Of a stretch of DNA of 64,000 bases, positions 25,406-34,734 are shown in pieces; position 1 is the stretch's first letter; every line of letters begins with the position of its first letter. A model generated the notes under the pieces. The model had not been told where the DNA came from. It searched no databases and saw only the letters and a list, made by a program, of their open reading frames with translations. A program made the position numbers and the translations under genes. The stretch lies in NCBI GenBank assembly GCA_944391685.1, contig CALXUM010000002.1, positions 1 through 64,000 on the forward strand. Reading direction: 5' to 3'. The DNA is from an uncultured Alphaproteobacteria bacterium (lineage in GTDB: Bacteria; Pseudomonadota; Alphaproteobacteria; RF32; CAG-239).

Positions 25406-26560
25406 ATGGCTAATGAAATTTGCCTTCATAATGCGACTGTATTAACCGGCTCCACCATCATGGAAAACTGTGCCGTTCATATTCTAGGCAATACCATAGT
25501 TGATGTTTATAATGAAAAGCGTTTTCACCAAAAAAATTTTTCTCCAAAGACCAATATAATTAATGTTAAAAAAGCATTTATTGCCCCTGGCTTTATTGAT
25601 ACCCACATTCATGGTATAGGAGGTTTTGGTGCTAATGACTGTAGCACAAGCTCCATCCTCAAAATGTCAGAACAGTTGTGCAAATATGGCGTAACTTCTT
25701 TCATTCCTACAATAGCAGCTGCTCCCGAAGAAGAAACCATTAAAGCCATTAAAGCTATTGTCAAAGCTTGTGATAAAGAAAAAGGAGCAAAAATATTGGG
25801 TATCCATCTCGAAGGGCCATTCATCTCTAGAGAACGTATAGGCGGACAAATACAAAACGGGCTTTATCCTGTTAATATTGACTTAATGGAAAAATTTTGG
25901 AAAGCTTCAAACGGTAAAATTATTAATATGACCGTCGCTCCAGAACTCCCAAATATGCACCAACTTGCCCTTTACTGCATTCAAAAAGGCATTATTCTTC
26001 AAGCCGGACACACCAACGCTACTTATGAACAAATGGTTGAAGGAATGCAAGCCGGTATTATGCATGTTACTCATATTTTTAATGCCATGCGTCCACTCCA
26101 CCACCGAGAACCAGGCGTTGTTGGAGCGGCCTTAATTCACCCGGAACTATCATGCGAAATTATTGGTGATGGAATTCATGTCAACCCTCACCTGATAACT
26201 TTACTGATGAAGTGCAAACCCCTTAATCAGCTTGTATTAATAACCGATTCTCTAAAACCATCAAAAACATCTTCATGCCAAACAGATGAATTGTATTTTG
26301 ATAAGTGCTTTCGCCGCAAAACAGATAATATTATTGTCGGTTCCGGCATTTCCATGCTCGATGGATTTAAAAACCTTGTTTCTTGGGGTGTCCCGATTGA
26401 AAAAGCCGTTCGCATATCATCAAGTAATCCGGCAAGAATTATGAAACAAGACAAGAAAGGTTTAATTATGCCGGGCTTTGATGCCGACATAATAGTCTTT
26501 AACAAAAAATTTGAAATATTACATACCATAATCAACGGCAAATTAATTAAGGAGGGCTAA
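25406..26560 (+). CDS. nagA: N-acetylglucosamine-6-phosphate deacetylase NagA
   Basis: 384-residue amidohydrolase that deacetylates GlcNAc-6-P. The metal-site motifs are FIDTHIHGIGG, HLEGPF, QAGHTNATYEQ and HIFNAM, and the catalytic aspartate is in LITDS (usually LVTDA). A GGGGG ribosome-binding site precedes the ATG. nagB follows 3 bases later, so the two form an operon for amino-sugar catabolism and wall recycling. No PTS transporter, nagK or NagC regulator is in the window. Confidence 0.94.
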   Translation: MANEICLHNATVLTGSTIMENCAVHILGNTIVDVYNEKRFHQKNFSPKTNIINVKKAFIAPGFIDTHIHGIGGFGANDCSTSSILKMSEQLCKYGVTSFIPTIAAAPEEETIKAIKAIVKACDKEKGAKILGIHLEGPFISRERIGGQIQNGLYPVNIDLMEKFWKASNGKIINMTVAPELPNMHQLALYCIQKGIILQAGHTNATYEQMVEGMQAGIMHVTHIFNAMRPLHHREPGVVGAALIHPELSCEIIGDGIHVNPHLITLLMKCKPLNQLVLITDSLKPSKTSSCQTDELYFDKCFRRKTDNIIVGSGISMLDGFKNLVSWGVPIEKAVRISSSNPARIMKQDKKGLIMPGFDADIIVFNKKFEILHTIINGKLIKEG

Positions 26561-26563
26561 ATT

Positions 26564-27367
26564 ATGCGTTTAATTATTCAGGAAGATTATCAAAACTGTT
26601 CTCGCTGGGCAGCTAACTATGTTGCCTATAGCATAAAATCTTTTCGCCCCACAGCAAAAAAACCTTTTATTTTAGGCCTCCCTACCGGTTCATCACCTCT
26701 TGGCATGTACCAAGAACTTATAAAAATGTACCAACAAGGAAAACTATCTTTTGAACATGTAGTTACTTTTAATATGGATGAATATGTTGGCCTTCCAGCA
26801 ACAAATCCGCAAAGTTATCACTACTTTATGTATGAAAACTTCTTTAATCACATTAACATTCCTCGTGCCAATATCCACATATTAAACGGCATGACCAAAG
26901 ATTATGTTAGTGAGTGCCAAAATTATGAAGATAGTATAAAACGTTATGGTCAAATTAATTTATTTGTTGGAGGTGTTGGCGAAGATGGGCATATAGCCTT
27001 CAATGAACCAGGATCTTCTCTCACCTCTCGCACACGCATCAAAACTCTAACCAGAGAAACAATCAAAGCCAACGCTCGCTTTTTTGATGGAAAAATAGAA
27101 GACGTCCCAACCACAGCCTTAACTGTTGGCGTAGGAACTATTATGGACGCCAAAGAAGTAATGATCATTGTAAGTGGAGCCAACAAAGCTCGTGCTTTAC
27201 ATCATGCTGTAGAAGGTAGTATTAATCATATGTGGCCTATAAGTATTTTACAAATGCATCAACACGCCACCATAGTTTGCGATGAAGCAGCCACAAATGA
27301 GCTAAAAGCAGACACAGTACGATATTTCAAAGATATAGAATCGCAACTACGTCCAACACTTAAATAA
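26564..27367 (+). CDS. nagB: Glucosamine-6-phosphate deaminase NagB
   Basis: 267 residues. It turns glucosamine-6-P into fructose-6-P and ammonia. Conserved segments are GLPTGSSPLGMYQELI, TFNMDEYVGLP (catalytic Asp), GGVGEDGHIAFNEPGSS and KARALHHAVEG. The length is the enterobacterial NagB type. Co-transcribed with nagA; an AAGGAGGG site lies within the 3' end of nagA. Confidence 0.96.
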   Translation: MRLIIQEDYQNCSRWAANYVAYSIKSFRPTAKKPFILGLPTGSSPLGMYQELIKMYQQGKLSFEHVVTFNMDEYVGLPATNPQSYHYFMYENFFNHINIPRANIHILNGMTKDYVSECQNYEDSIKRYGQINLFVGGVGEDGHIAFNEPGSSLTSRTRIKTLTRETIKANARFFDGKIEDVPTTALTVGVGTIMDAKEVMIIVSGANKARALHHAVEGSINHMWPISILQMHQHATIVCDEAATNELKADTVRYFKDIESQLRPTLK

Positions 27368-27431
27368 ATTTTGACAACTTTAAATATTGATTATATGTTT
27401 TAAAAAATTAAACCAAGCAAAGGAAAAAGAC

Positions 27432-28286
27432 ATGTTAAACACTATTTTCTCCTCCTACAAAATGTTTTTTAGAAATATTCGTTTCATTTTACTATACGCT
27501 TTACCGCTTTTAACTTTATTAGCCATTAATATTTACCTCCAAAACCTTGATAGTAACAACCAAATAATTTTATATTTCATAAATTTTGCATTTTTCCTAA
27601 TTCCATTAGTTAGTGCAGCAATAGATATAAGCATTTATCAACGACTTTTTAATTTCAAAAAAATCAATCCTTTATCTTCACCCAAAATATTTGTCCTTTA
27701 CTTGGTATGCCAAATTGCTATTGGTTTAATATCCATCTTACCATTGTTCTTATTTTTATACTTATTTTCTTTCATAAGTACATCAGCATTAACTACTTTA
27801 GCTCTAGCTTCATTACTAAACATTTTTATTGGTTTTTATTTCCTTGCTCGCTTCAACATAATTTTACCGCTTATTATTTTGGATAAAATTCCTTCTCTGC
27901 AAAAGTTTTTAAAATACACCAAAATGTCTTATGGTAAATGGCTGGCAGTTTCTGCTTTAGTATATTTTCCTTATGTAATTATTAACTATTCTTTTACCTG
28001 CCCATACAGCAATATGTTGTTAACCAACTTGTTTATGTTTGTTATATTATGCTTCAATGTTTGCTACGTTAATAATAACTCTGAAGAAGACAAACAAAAT
28101 GACCCTACCATAAAAACACCTTTATTGGTAGAAGAGCCCAAAAAAACACAGATTAAAGAAAAAGCACCGGTAAAAAAAGCAACTACTCCTAAAGCAGCTC
28201 CCAAACCTGCAACAGGAAAAAAAGCCTCTGGCAAAAAGAAAGCTGCAGCTCCCAAAACTCCTAAGCTCAAACCGGTAACAGCATAA
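27432..28286 (+). CDS. Polytopic membrane protein with a Lys/Ala/Pro-rich cytosolic tail
   Basis: 284 residues with about five or six hydrophobic segments (from residue 15 to about 205) and a 65-residue tail with repeated K/A/P motifs such as KKATTPKAAPKPATGKKAS. I do not recognise a family. Histone-H1-like Lys/Ala/Pro tails can bind nucleic acid or membranes, so an anchor to DNA is conceivable but unproven. I start it at 27432 after AAAGGAAAA; the frame is open to 27387. It is separated from pheT by a convergent terminator. Confidence 0.7.
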   Translation: MLNTIFSSYKMFFRNIRFILLYALPLLTLLAINIYLQNLDSNNQIILYFINFAFFLIPLVSAAIDISIYQRLFNFKKINPLSSPKIFVLYLVCQIAIGLISILPLFLFLYLFSFISTSALTTLALASLLNIFIGFYFLARFNIILPLIILDKIPSLQKFLKYTKMSYGKWLAVSALVYFPYVIINYSFTCPYSNMLLTNLFMFVILCFNVCYVNNNSEEDKQNDPTIKTPLLVEEPKKTQIKEKAPVKKATTPKAAPKPATGKKASGKKKAAAPKTPKLKPVTA

Positions 28287-28299
28287 ACAAATTAAACAA

Positions 28300-28332
28300 A
28301 AAAAACCGCTCTGATTACAGAGCGGTTTTTTT
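28300..28332. terminator. Bidirectional terminator between the membrane protein gene and pheT
   Basis: Perfect 10-bp stem (AACCGCTCTG/CAGAGCGGTT) with a 4-base loop, flanked by A and T runs on the two sides. Confidence 0.88.
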
Positions 28333-28349
28333 ATTAACTTGGTAAAATA

Positions 28350-30740
28350 CTACGAATCTCTCAAAACAGCATTAGTCTTTTTAGAAACTTCAACGACTAT
28401 TTTGTTCATCAAAACTTCGATATCACTGTCGCTGAATGTACTTTCCTGAGGTTGAAATGTTACCGACAAAGCTATAGACTTTTTTCCTTCAGGTAAATTT
28501 TCACCCTCATAAACATCAAATACTCTAACATCCGTAATATGAGTTCTGTCAGCATTTTTAGCCGCTGAAATAACATCTATTGCTCTAATATTTTTATCCA
28601 TAACAAAAGCTAAATCTTTATCAACAGGCTGGAACTGTGATAATTCAAGCTTCTTTTTGGCTTTATCATGAGTTGCACGTGGCAGCGGAATATTATCCAA
28701 AAATGCCTCAAAAGCAACCACCCTTTGTTTTATACCTACTTTTTTAGTAACAAGAGGATGAATTTCTCCAAAATAAGCTATAACATTTTTTCCCAAACGC
28801 AAAGCCCCGCTTCTTCCCGGATGATAATACTCTGGAGCATCTGTAGTAATTTGAACACTCTCTGCAGGTCCGTTAGCAGCAGCAATAGCAGCTAAAGCAT
28901 CTGCTTTAGCGTCAAAAACATCATAAGCACGTTGTTCACCATACCATGATTTTTTAGCAGTCATTCCGCTGCGTATTCCTGCTGCTGTTAAAATTTGTTC
29001 ACCAGGTTTACGGCCGTAAAATTCTGGTCCCACTTCAAACAAAGCCACATTTGCATAGCCTTTGACAATATTATTTTTTAATCCAATCAAAAGGTTTGGC
29101 AATACCGAAGGACGCATTTCATCCAAATCAGCCGCAATCGGATTAAATAATTTTATGGCTTCACGTCCTTTACGGAAATTTTCAGCCAATTTTGAATCCG
29201 TAAAGCTCCAAGTAACTGTTTCTAACATCCCTCTAGACGCTAATTCATGTTTAACTGTAACCATGCGACGTTGTGAAGGAGTTAATGTTTGTTTTGGAAA
29301 CTTACCATGAGGCAAAGACTCAGGCTCAATTGCATCAAGTCCAATCATTCTGACAACTTCTTCCACCAAATCATGCTCACCTTCAATATCGCCTCGCCAA
29401 GTTGGTGAAACAGCTTTAATTTTGCCATTTTCTTCACTTGTTGTAAAACCAAGCTTATTCAAAATTTCAACAATTTTTTCTTTTGAAACTTCAATACCGG
29501 CAAAATCTTTCATTCTTTCCGGACGAATATAAGCAACATGAGGTGTGAAATTTTCATCACCGGCAATAACTTGATCTGAAGCTTCTCCTCCGCAAATTTC
29601 CAAAATCAACTGAGTTGCATAATCAGAACCTAAAATATTTGACTTTGGATCAACCCATCTTTCATAACGATAACGTGAATCGGAATCAATTTGAAACTTA
29701 CGACCGGTACGAGCAATACATTCCGGAGTAAACAATGCACACTCTAAAAATACATTTTTGGTATTTTCTGAGCATCCTTTTTCTGCTCCGCCCATGATAC
29801 CACCAAGACATTGAATACCATCATCATCACAAATTCCCAATGATTTATTATCAAGAGAATATTCTTTTCCTTCCAAAGAGACAAATTTTTCTCCCTCTTT
29901 AGCCATACGTACACAAATATCCCCTTTGAGCTTATCTGCATCAAAAACATGTAATGGACGAGCCATATCATAGTTAATATAGTTTGTAACATCAACTAAT
30001 GGTGAAATTGAACGCAGTCCGATAGCAACTAAACGATCTTTCATCCACTTAGGAGTTTCAGCTTTGTTATTAACATTGCGAATATAGCGTCCGACATAAG
30101 TTGGGCAGGCTTTAAAATCTTCAACTTTGACATTAACTGGACTTTTGAAGCTGCTGTTTTGACTCAAAATTTTAAGCGGCTTTATTTTTCCCAATCCTGC
30201 TGCAGCCAAATCTCTTGCCACACCACGCACACCTAAACATTCGGCACGATTAGGTGTAATAGCAATCTCAATAACCGGATCAATATTCAAAACCTCTGCT
30301 GCCGGCAACCCAACTGGAGTTCCTTCCGGCAAAACAATAATTCCGCTATGATCCTCACCAATTCCAAGCTCTTTTTCGGAACACAACATACCAAAGCTTT
30401 CCACGCCGCGGATTTTACCTACCTTCAAAACCTCATTATAACAAGGAATCACCGTTCCTACCGGAGCAAACACCCCGACAATTCCCTGCTTACAATTAGG
30501 AGCTCCGCAAACTACCTGCAATTTTTCTTTACCGGTATTAACGCACAAAAGTCCCAAATGGTCTGAATCAGGGTGTCTTTCATAAGTTTCAACTTTTGCT
30601 GTAACAAAACCTTTTAAGTTATTGGCAGGATTAAATATTTCTTCAACTTCAAGTCCGATTTTGGTCAAGGTATCAGCAATTTCTTCTACACTTGCATTCG
30701 TATCCAAATGTTCTTTTAACCAAGATAACGTAAATTTCAT
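28350..30740 (-). CDS. pheT: Phenylalanyl-tRNA synthetase beta subunit
   Basis: 796 residues with the usual order: an N-terminal EMAP/tRNA-binding domain (about 40-150), B3/B4 editing domain, B5 domain, a class-II-like core and a C-terminal ferredoxin-like FDX-ACB domain (about 700-795). With PheS it forms the alpha2-beta2 enzyme that charges tRNA-Phe; the beta subunit edits mischarged Tyr and binds the anticodon arm. It overlaps pheS by 4 bases (ATGA). Confidence 0.97.
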   Translation of the reverse strand: MKFTLSWLKEHLDTNASVEEIADTLTKIGLEVEEIFNPANNLKGFVTAKVETYERHPDSDHLGLLCVNTGKEKLQVVCGAPNCKQGIVGVFAPVGTVIPCYNEVLKVGKIRGVESFGMLCSEKELGIGEDHSGIIVLPEGTPVGLPAAEVLNIDPVIEIAITPNRAECLGVRGVARDLAAAGLGKIKPLKILSQNSSFKSPVNVKVEDFKACPTYVGRYIRNVNNKAETPKWMKDRLVAIGLRSISPLVDVTNYINYDMARPLHVFDADKLKGDICVRMAKEGEKFVSLEGKEYSLDNKSLGICDDDGIQCLGGIMGGAEKGCSENTKNVFLECALFTPECIARTGRKFQIDSDSRYRYERWVDPKSNILGSDYATQLILEICGGEASDQVIAGDENFTPHVAYIRPERMKDFAGIEVSKEKIVEILNKLGFTTSEENGKIKAVSPTWRGDIEGEHDLVEEVVRMIGLDAIEPESLPHGKFPKQTLTPSQRRMVTVKHELASRGMLETVTWSFTDSKLAENFRKGREAIKLFNPIAADLDEMRPSVLPNLLIGLKNNIVKGYANVALFEVGPEFYGRKPGEQILTAAGIRSGMTAKKSWYGEQRAYDVFDAKADALAAIAAANGPAESVQITTDAPEYYHPGRSGALRLGKNVIAYFGEIHPLVTKKVGIKQRVVAFEAFLDNIPLPRATHDKAKKKLELSQFQPVDKDLAFVMDKNIRAIDVISAAKNADRTHITDVRVFDVYEGENLPEGKKSIALSVTFQPQESTFSDSDIEVLMNKIVVEVSKKTNAVLRDS

Positions 30741-31840
30741 CGTGCCAATCCTCCGTTATTACTCAAACCGCCGGTCATTGAAGACTCATCAAGCGGCACA
30801 AACCCATAATGCTTCAGCCATCTAACATCTGATTCAAAGAATGTACGCAAATCAGGAATACCATATTTCAACATTGCCAAACGGTCAATTCCCATGCCAA
30901 ATGCAAATCCTTGATATTCATCTGGATCAATTCCTCCGGCAAGTAAAACTTTCGGATGCACCATACCACAACCCAAAATCTCCAACCAATCAGTACCCGC
31001 ACCAATTTTCAACTCATTTTTAGATTTTTTGCATCCGATATCCATTTCAGCTGATGGCTCCGTAAACGGAAAATATGATGGACGATAACGCACAGGAATC
31101 TCATCCAATTCAAAAAACGCTTTCACAAAGTCATACAAACATCCCTTAAGATGCGCCATGGTAATATTTTTATCAATCACCAAACCCTCAACCTGGTGGA
31201 ACATTGGGGTGTGTGTTGCATCATAATCTGAACGATATGTTCTTCCCGGAGCAATAACACGAATTGGCAGTTTATTCTTTTCCATAGTACGAATTTGCAC
31301 CGGTGAAGTATGAGTTCTGACCACAAAACTGTCATCAAAATCCTTGCTGTCTGGATTAGGAATATAAAACGTATCCTGCATTTGTCTTGCAGGGTGATTT
31401 GCCGGCATATTCAAAGCATTAAAATTATGAAACTGATCTTCAATATCCGGTCCCTCGGCAACTTCAAAACCCATTTCACCAAATATTGCTACTACTTCCT
31501 CATAAATCTTAGAAACGGGATGAATTCTTCCCTGATTTTCAGGTCTTATCGGCAAAGTAACATCAATTTTTTCACTTTGCAAACGCTCATTAAGCTCTTT
31601 AGCTTCCAATATTTCTTTTTGTTTTTCCAAGGCACTTTCAATATCTGTTTTCAAGATATTAAGCCCCTTGCCCATTTCCTTTTTTTCTTCAACTGATAAT
31701 GAGCCTAAAGATTTCATCAGCTCGGTAATTTTGCCCTTTTTACCCAAAGCAGCAACCCTGATATCATCGAGGGCTTTCAAATCTTTAGCCTCAGTAATTG
31801 CCTGCAAAGTATCTTGTTTTATATTTTCAATATTTTCCAT
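30737..31840 (-). CDS. pheS: Phenylalanyl-tRNA synthetase alpha subunit
   Basis: 367 residues. A helical N-terminal coiled-coil region (about 1-90) is followed by the class II catalytic core: HPVSKIYEEVVAIF, the motif 2 region with VIAPGRTYRSDYDATHTPMFHQVEGL, and GIDRLAMLKYGI (motif 3). It catalyses the activation of Phe. The GGIDPDEYQGFAFG stretch lines the Phe pocket. An inverted repeat (31864-31902) precedes it and may affect its transcription. Confidence 0.97.
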   Translation of the reverse strand: MENIENIKQDTLQAITEAKDLKALDDIRVAALGKKGKITELMKSLGSLSVEEKKEMGKGLNILKTDIESALEKQKEILEAKELNERLQSEKIDVTLPIRPENQGRIHPVSKIYEEVVAIFGEMGFEVAEGPDIEDQFHNFNALNMPANHPARQMQDTFYIPNPDSKDFDDSFVVRTHTSPVQIRTMEKNKLPIRVIAPGRTYRSDYDATHTPMFHQVEGLVIDKNITMAHLKGCLYDFVKAFFELDEIPVRYRPSYFPFTEPSAEMDIGCKKSKNELKIGAGTDWLEILGCGMVHPKVLLAGGIDPDEYQGFAFGMGIDRLAMLKYGIPDLRTFFESDVRWLKHYGFVPLDESSMTGGLSNNGGLAR

Positions 31841-31863
31841 TTTTCCACCATGATTTAAAATGC

Positions 31864-31902
31864 AAGAAGAGTCTAACCTGATTGCTCAAGCAGACTCTTC
31901 TT
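31864..31902 (-). promoter_or_regulatory. Inverted repeat between rplT and pheS
   Basis: An 11-bp perfect inverted repeat (AAGAAGAGTCT/AGACTCTTCTT) with a 17-base loop. On the minus strand it is followed only by GCATTTTAAA, so it may partly terminate rpmI-rplT transcripts or act as an attenuator for pheST. No Phe-rich leader peptide is visible beside it. Confidence 0.5.
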
Positions 31903-31925
31903 ACATTATTTTTTATTTTTTCAAA

Positions 31926-32285
31926 TTATTTGCTTAAAGAAGCTCTAACTTGCTCAACCAATTTTGCGAAAGTTTCGGGCTCTTTAACAGCGATATCGGC
32001 CAACACTTTACGATCGAGCTCAATACCGGCTTTGGCGAGCCCGCTCATAAATCGAGAATAGGTCATATCGTGCAAACGAGTAGCAGCATTAATTCTTTGA
32101 ATCCACAAAGCGCGGAAATTTCTCTTTTTGGTTCTTCTGTCGCGATATGCATATTGAAGAGCCTTTTCAACTTTTTCAATAGCTACTCTGAAAACATTCT
32201 TGGAACGACCTCTATAACCTTTAGCCATAGAGAATACTTTTTTGTGACGAGCACGGGCTGTTACACCTCTTTTAATACGAGACAT
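31926..32285 (-). CDS. rplT: 50S ribosomal protein L20
   Basis: 119 residues, basic, with the conserved [25 protein letters not shown] and [13 protein letters not shown] segments of L20. L20 nucleates 23S rRNA folding; in several bacteria it also represses its own operon. rpmI is 12 bases upstream. The usual rpmI-rplT-pheS-pheT order is kept, but infC is not upstream of it here. Confidence 0.98.
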   Translation of the reverse strand: MSRIKRGVTARARHKKVFSMAKGYRGRSKNVFRVAIEKVEKALQYAYRDRRTKKRNFRALWIQRINAATRLHDMTYSRFMSGLAKAGIELDRKVLADIAVKEPETFAKLVEQVRASLSK

Positions 32286-32297
32286 TTTCTATTCTCC

Positions 32298-32495
32298 CTA
32301 CAAATACGGTAAAAACTTTTTAATGATTTTAACATCAACATCAGCCACCAGAGTAGTTCCGCGGGCTTGTCTTTTCATTTTTTGAGTTTTGCAGAAGAGG
32401 CAGTGTCTCTTGAAAGCAAAGTTTCTTTTTAATTTTCCGGCACCGGTAACGCCAAAACGTTTTTTAACGGCACTCTTAGTTTTCATTTTAGGCAT
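32298..32495 (-). CDS. rpmI: 50S ribosomal protein L35
   Basis: 65 residues with the L35 pattern [20 protein letters not shown] and the lysine/arginine-rich [20 protein letters not shown] ribosome-binding site AAAGGGA sits 6 bases upstream. The 5' region holds a GC-rich, probably structured leader (32530-32590). Confidence 0.97.
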   Translation of the reverse strand: MPKMKTKSAVKKRFGVTGAGKLKRNFAFKRHCLFCKTQKMKRQARGTTLVADVDVKIIKKFLPYL

Positions 32496-32529
32496 TTTAA
32501 TCCCTTTCTAAAAAAATTCATTTAATTTG

Positions 32530-32590
32530 GATTTATAACGAGTCGCCAGGCATGCCAGTTAGCCCGCACCACTCGGTTCGACGGCTCTTA
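32530..32590 (-). promoter_or_regulatory. GC-rich structured leader of the rpmI-rplT operon
   Basis: A roughly 60-base island, much richer in GC than the surrounding DNA, 35 bases upstream of rpmI. On the minus strand CGAGT and ACTCG can pair across it, with a GGCATGCC palindrome inside. No open frame fits. In other bacteria L20 binds a leader structure to shut down its own operon, so such an element here would be expected; the exact fold is inference. Confidence 0.45.
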
Positions 32591-32645
32591 TACAACCATT
32601 TTCCTCCAATTGCAAGCTTTTTCTTAATCAAAGAGGCTGATTCTT

Positions 32646-33368
32646 TTAATAAAAATTCTTAGAAACAGCGGGAGCTTCATTTCTCACTCCAATCAACACC
32701 CCGTCTTGCAAACGCACAACCTTATCCATTTGTGCTGCCAATTCCAAATTATGCGTTGCAACCAAGGCCGATAACTTAGTCTCTTTGACAATATCCAACA
32801 ACTCAGCAAAAACCACCTCTGAAGTCTTTGGATCCAAATTTCCGGTTGGTTCATCTGCTAACAAAAGTTTTGGTGTATTGGCAAGAGCTCTGGCAATTGC
32901 CACCCTTTGTTGTTCTCCGCCAGAGAGCTCTGCCGGACGATGCTTAAACCTTTTCTCCAGCCCCAAACGTTTCAACAGCCATTGAGCTTTTTCTCTTGCC
33001 TGCTTCATTGGCACTTCGGCAATCAGCTGCGGCAACATAACATTCTCCACAGCATCAAAATCCGCCAACAAATTATGATATTGATACACAAATCCTAAAT
33101 AGTCACGCCGCAAAACCGTACGCATGGCATCCCCAAGTTTGCTGCATTTTTGTCCGTCTAAATAAATCTCTCCCTTAGTCGGACGTTCCAAAAGCCCAGC
33201 AATTTGCAACATTGTAGATTTTCCAGCCCCTGATGGCCCGGTCAGTGCCACAATCTCTCCGGCTTCAATATCCAAATTAACTCCTCGTAAAACCTCAACT
33301 GTCTGAGAACCTTGCTTAAAAGAACGATAAACATTCTTTAATTCTAAAGTTGGTGCTCTTTTATTCAT
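32646..33368 (-). CDS. lolD: Lipoprotein-releasing ABC transporter ATPase LolD
   Basis: 240 residues. Walker A is GPSGAGKST, the ABC signature LSGGEQQRVAIARAL and Walker B LLLADEPTGNLD are intact. The gene overlaps the permease by 8 bases, which identifies it as LolD rather than MacB or FtsE. It powers release of outer-membrane lipoproteins from the inner membrane to LolA, including the FlgH encoded further on. Confidence 0.93.
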   Translation of the reverse strand: MNKRAPTLELKNVYRSFKQGSQTVEVLRGVNLDIEAGEIVALTGPSGAGKSTMLQIAGLLERPTKGEIYLDGQKCSKLGDAMRTVLRRDYLGFVYQYHNLLADFDAVENVMLPQLIAEVPMKQAREKAQWLLKRLGLEKRFKHRPAELSGGEQQRVAIARALANTPKLLLADEPTGNLDPKTSEVVFAELLDIVKETKLSALVATHNLELAAQMDKVVRLQDGVLIGVRNEAPAVSKNFY

Positions 33369-34608
33369 AACGCAAAGCCTCCACCGGATCCATTTTTGCC
33401 GCCCGATAAGCCGGATACAACGTTGCCAAGAACGACAGCAACAAAGAAATACCGACCACCATTAAAACTTCCACATTATCAACCTTTGCCGGTAATGTTG
33501 AAAGAAAATAAATTTCGGCCGAAAACAAATCTCTTCCCAACAAAGCCTGCAATCCTTGACGAATAGCTTCAATATTATGGCAGAACAACAATCCCAAAAT
33601 CAAACCGATGGTGGTCCCCACCACTCCGATAAACGCTCCGTCAATAAAGAATATACGCATAATTGCTCCCTTGCTGGCTCCCATTGTCCGCAAAACGGCA
33701 ATATCTCTACCCTTATCCTTAACCAACATAATCAAACCGGTAATAATATTAAAAGCAGCAACCAAAATAATCAGTGTCAAGATAATAAACATCACGTTGC
33801 GTTCAACATCTATGGCATTAAAAAAGGCCGCATTACTTTGCTTCCAGTCATAAACATAAGCCCCTGCCCCAACACTTTCTTCAATACTTTGGCGCACGGG
33901 TTTTAGCATAGATTCATCGTCCAAGGTAACATCAATATGAGTTACCGCACCTTTTAATCCAAAATAAGTTTGGGCTGTTTCTAAGGGCATAAAAATAAAG
34001 TTATTATCATATTCAAACATCCCAACCTCAAAAGTACCGATTACCTGATAAGATTTCATTCTTGGCACTGTACCGAAAGCCGTAACTTTTCCGTTTGGCG
34101 AAATAAGCGTGATTTTATCACCGGGAACAACCCCCATCTTGGTTGCCAAGCGAATACCCATAATCACGTTATCGCCCTTAAAATCTTTCATATCGACATT
34201 TTTAAGACTGTCTTGCAAAATTTTCTTTTTGACCAAATCACTGCCATCAATACCTCTAACCATTGCACCTTCGGCAGATTTACCGGCCGTAACCAATAAT
34301 TGGTTTTCAATCATCGGAATAACCAATTTAACATGCTTAATTTCAGCCAAGTCTTTAATTGCTTCTTGATAATTGTTAAAAGGATACCCTAAAGGCGACA
34401 TCAAAGAAATATGCCCGTTAATCCCTAAGATTCTAGATAACAACTCATGCCGAAAACCATTCATCACCGACATCACGATAATCAATGTAGCCACACCCAA
34501 AGCAATTCCGGTAAAAGCAAATCCGGTAATCACCGAAATAAAACCTTCTTTGCGTTTGGCCCGCATATAACGTTTGGCCACCAGGCGTTCAAATTTTGAA
34601 AATAGCAT
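33361..34608 (-). CDS. Lipoprotein-releasing ABC transporter permease LolC/LolE
   Basis: 415-416 residues with one N-terminal membrane helix, a large periplasmic domain and three C-terminal helices. The N-terminus FERLVAKRYMRAKRKEGFIS and the AFTGIALGVATLIIVMSVMNGF segment are typical of LolC/LolE. Alphaproteobacteria often have one such gene (LolF type) in place of separate LolC and LolE. The C-terminal DIAVLRTMGASKGAIMRIFF motif is the coupling helix to LolD. The start at 34608 has GGAGA 7 bases upstream; a TTG 6 bases further up is also open. Confidence 0.9.
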   Translation of the reverse strand: MLFSKFERLVAKRYMRAKRKEGFISVITGFAFTGIALGVATLIIVMSVMNGFRHELLSRILGINGHISLMSPLGYPFNNYQEAIKDLAEIKHVKLVIPMIENQLLVTAGKSAEGAMVRGIDGSDLVKKKILQDSLKNVDMKDFKGDNVIMGIRLATKMGVVPGDKITLISPNGKVTAFGTVPRMKSYQVIGTFEVGMFEYDNNFIFMPLETAQTYFGLKGAVTHIDVTLDDESMLKPVRQSIEESVGAGAYVYDWKQSNAAFFNAIDVERNVMFIILTLIILVAAFNIITGLIMLVKDKGRDIAVLRTMGASKGAIMRIFFIDGAFIGVVGTTIGLILGLLFCHNIEAIRQGLQALLGRDLFSAEIYFLSTLPAKVDNVEVLMVVGISLLLSFLATLYPAYRAAKMDPVEALRYE

Positions 34609-34689
34609 AAACAAATCTCCTGCCTGTATTTATATGTGTTTTCAAAGCATTTTACAACAATCTAAAGTATTTATACACACCAATAGAAT

Positions 34690-34712
34690 AAAAAAGGGGG
34701 CTAAGCCCCCTT
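34690..34712 (-). terminator. Terminator after the tandem FlaF gene
   Basis: On the minus strand a GGGGGC/GCCCCC stem with a tiny loop is followed by six T. It separates the FlaF gene from lolC. Confidence 0.85.
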
Positions 34713-34734
34713 CCTAAAAATCATCGAAAGTAAT

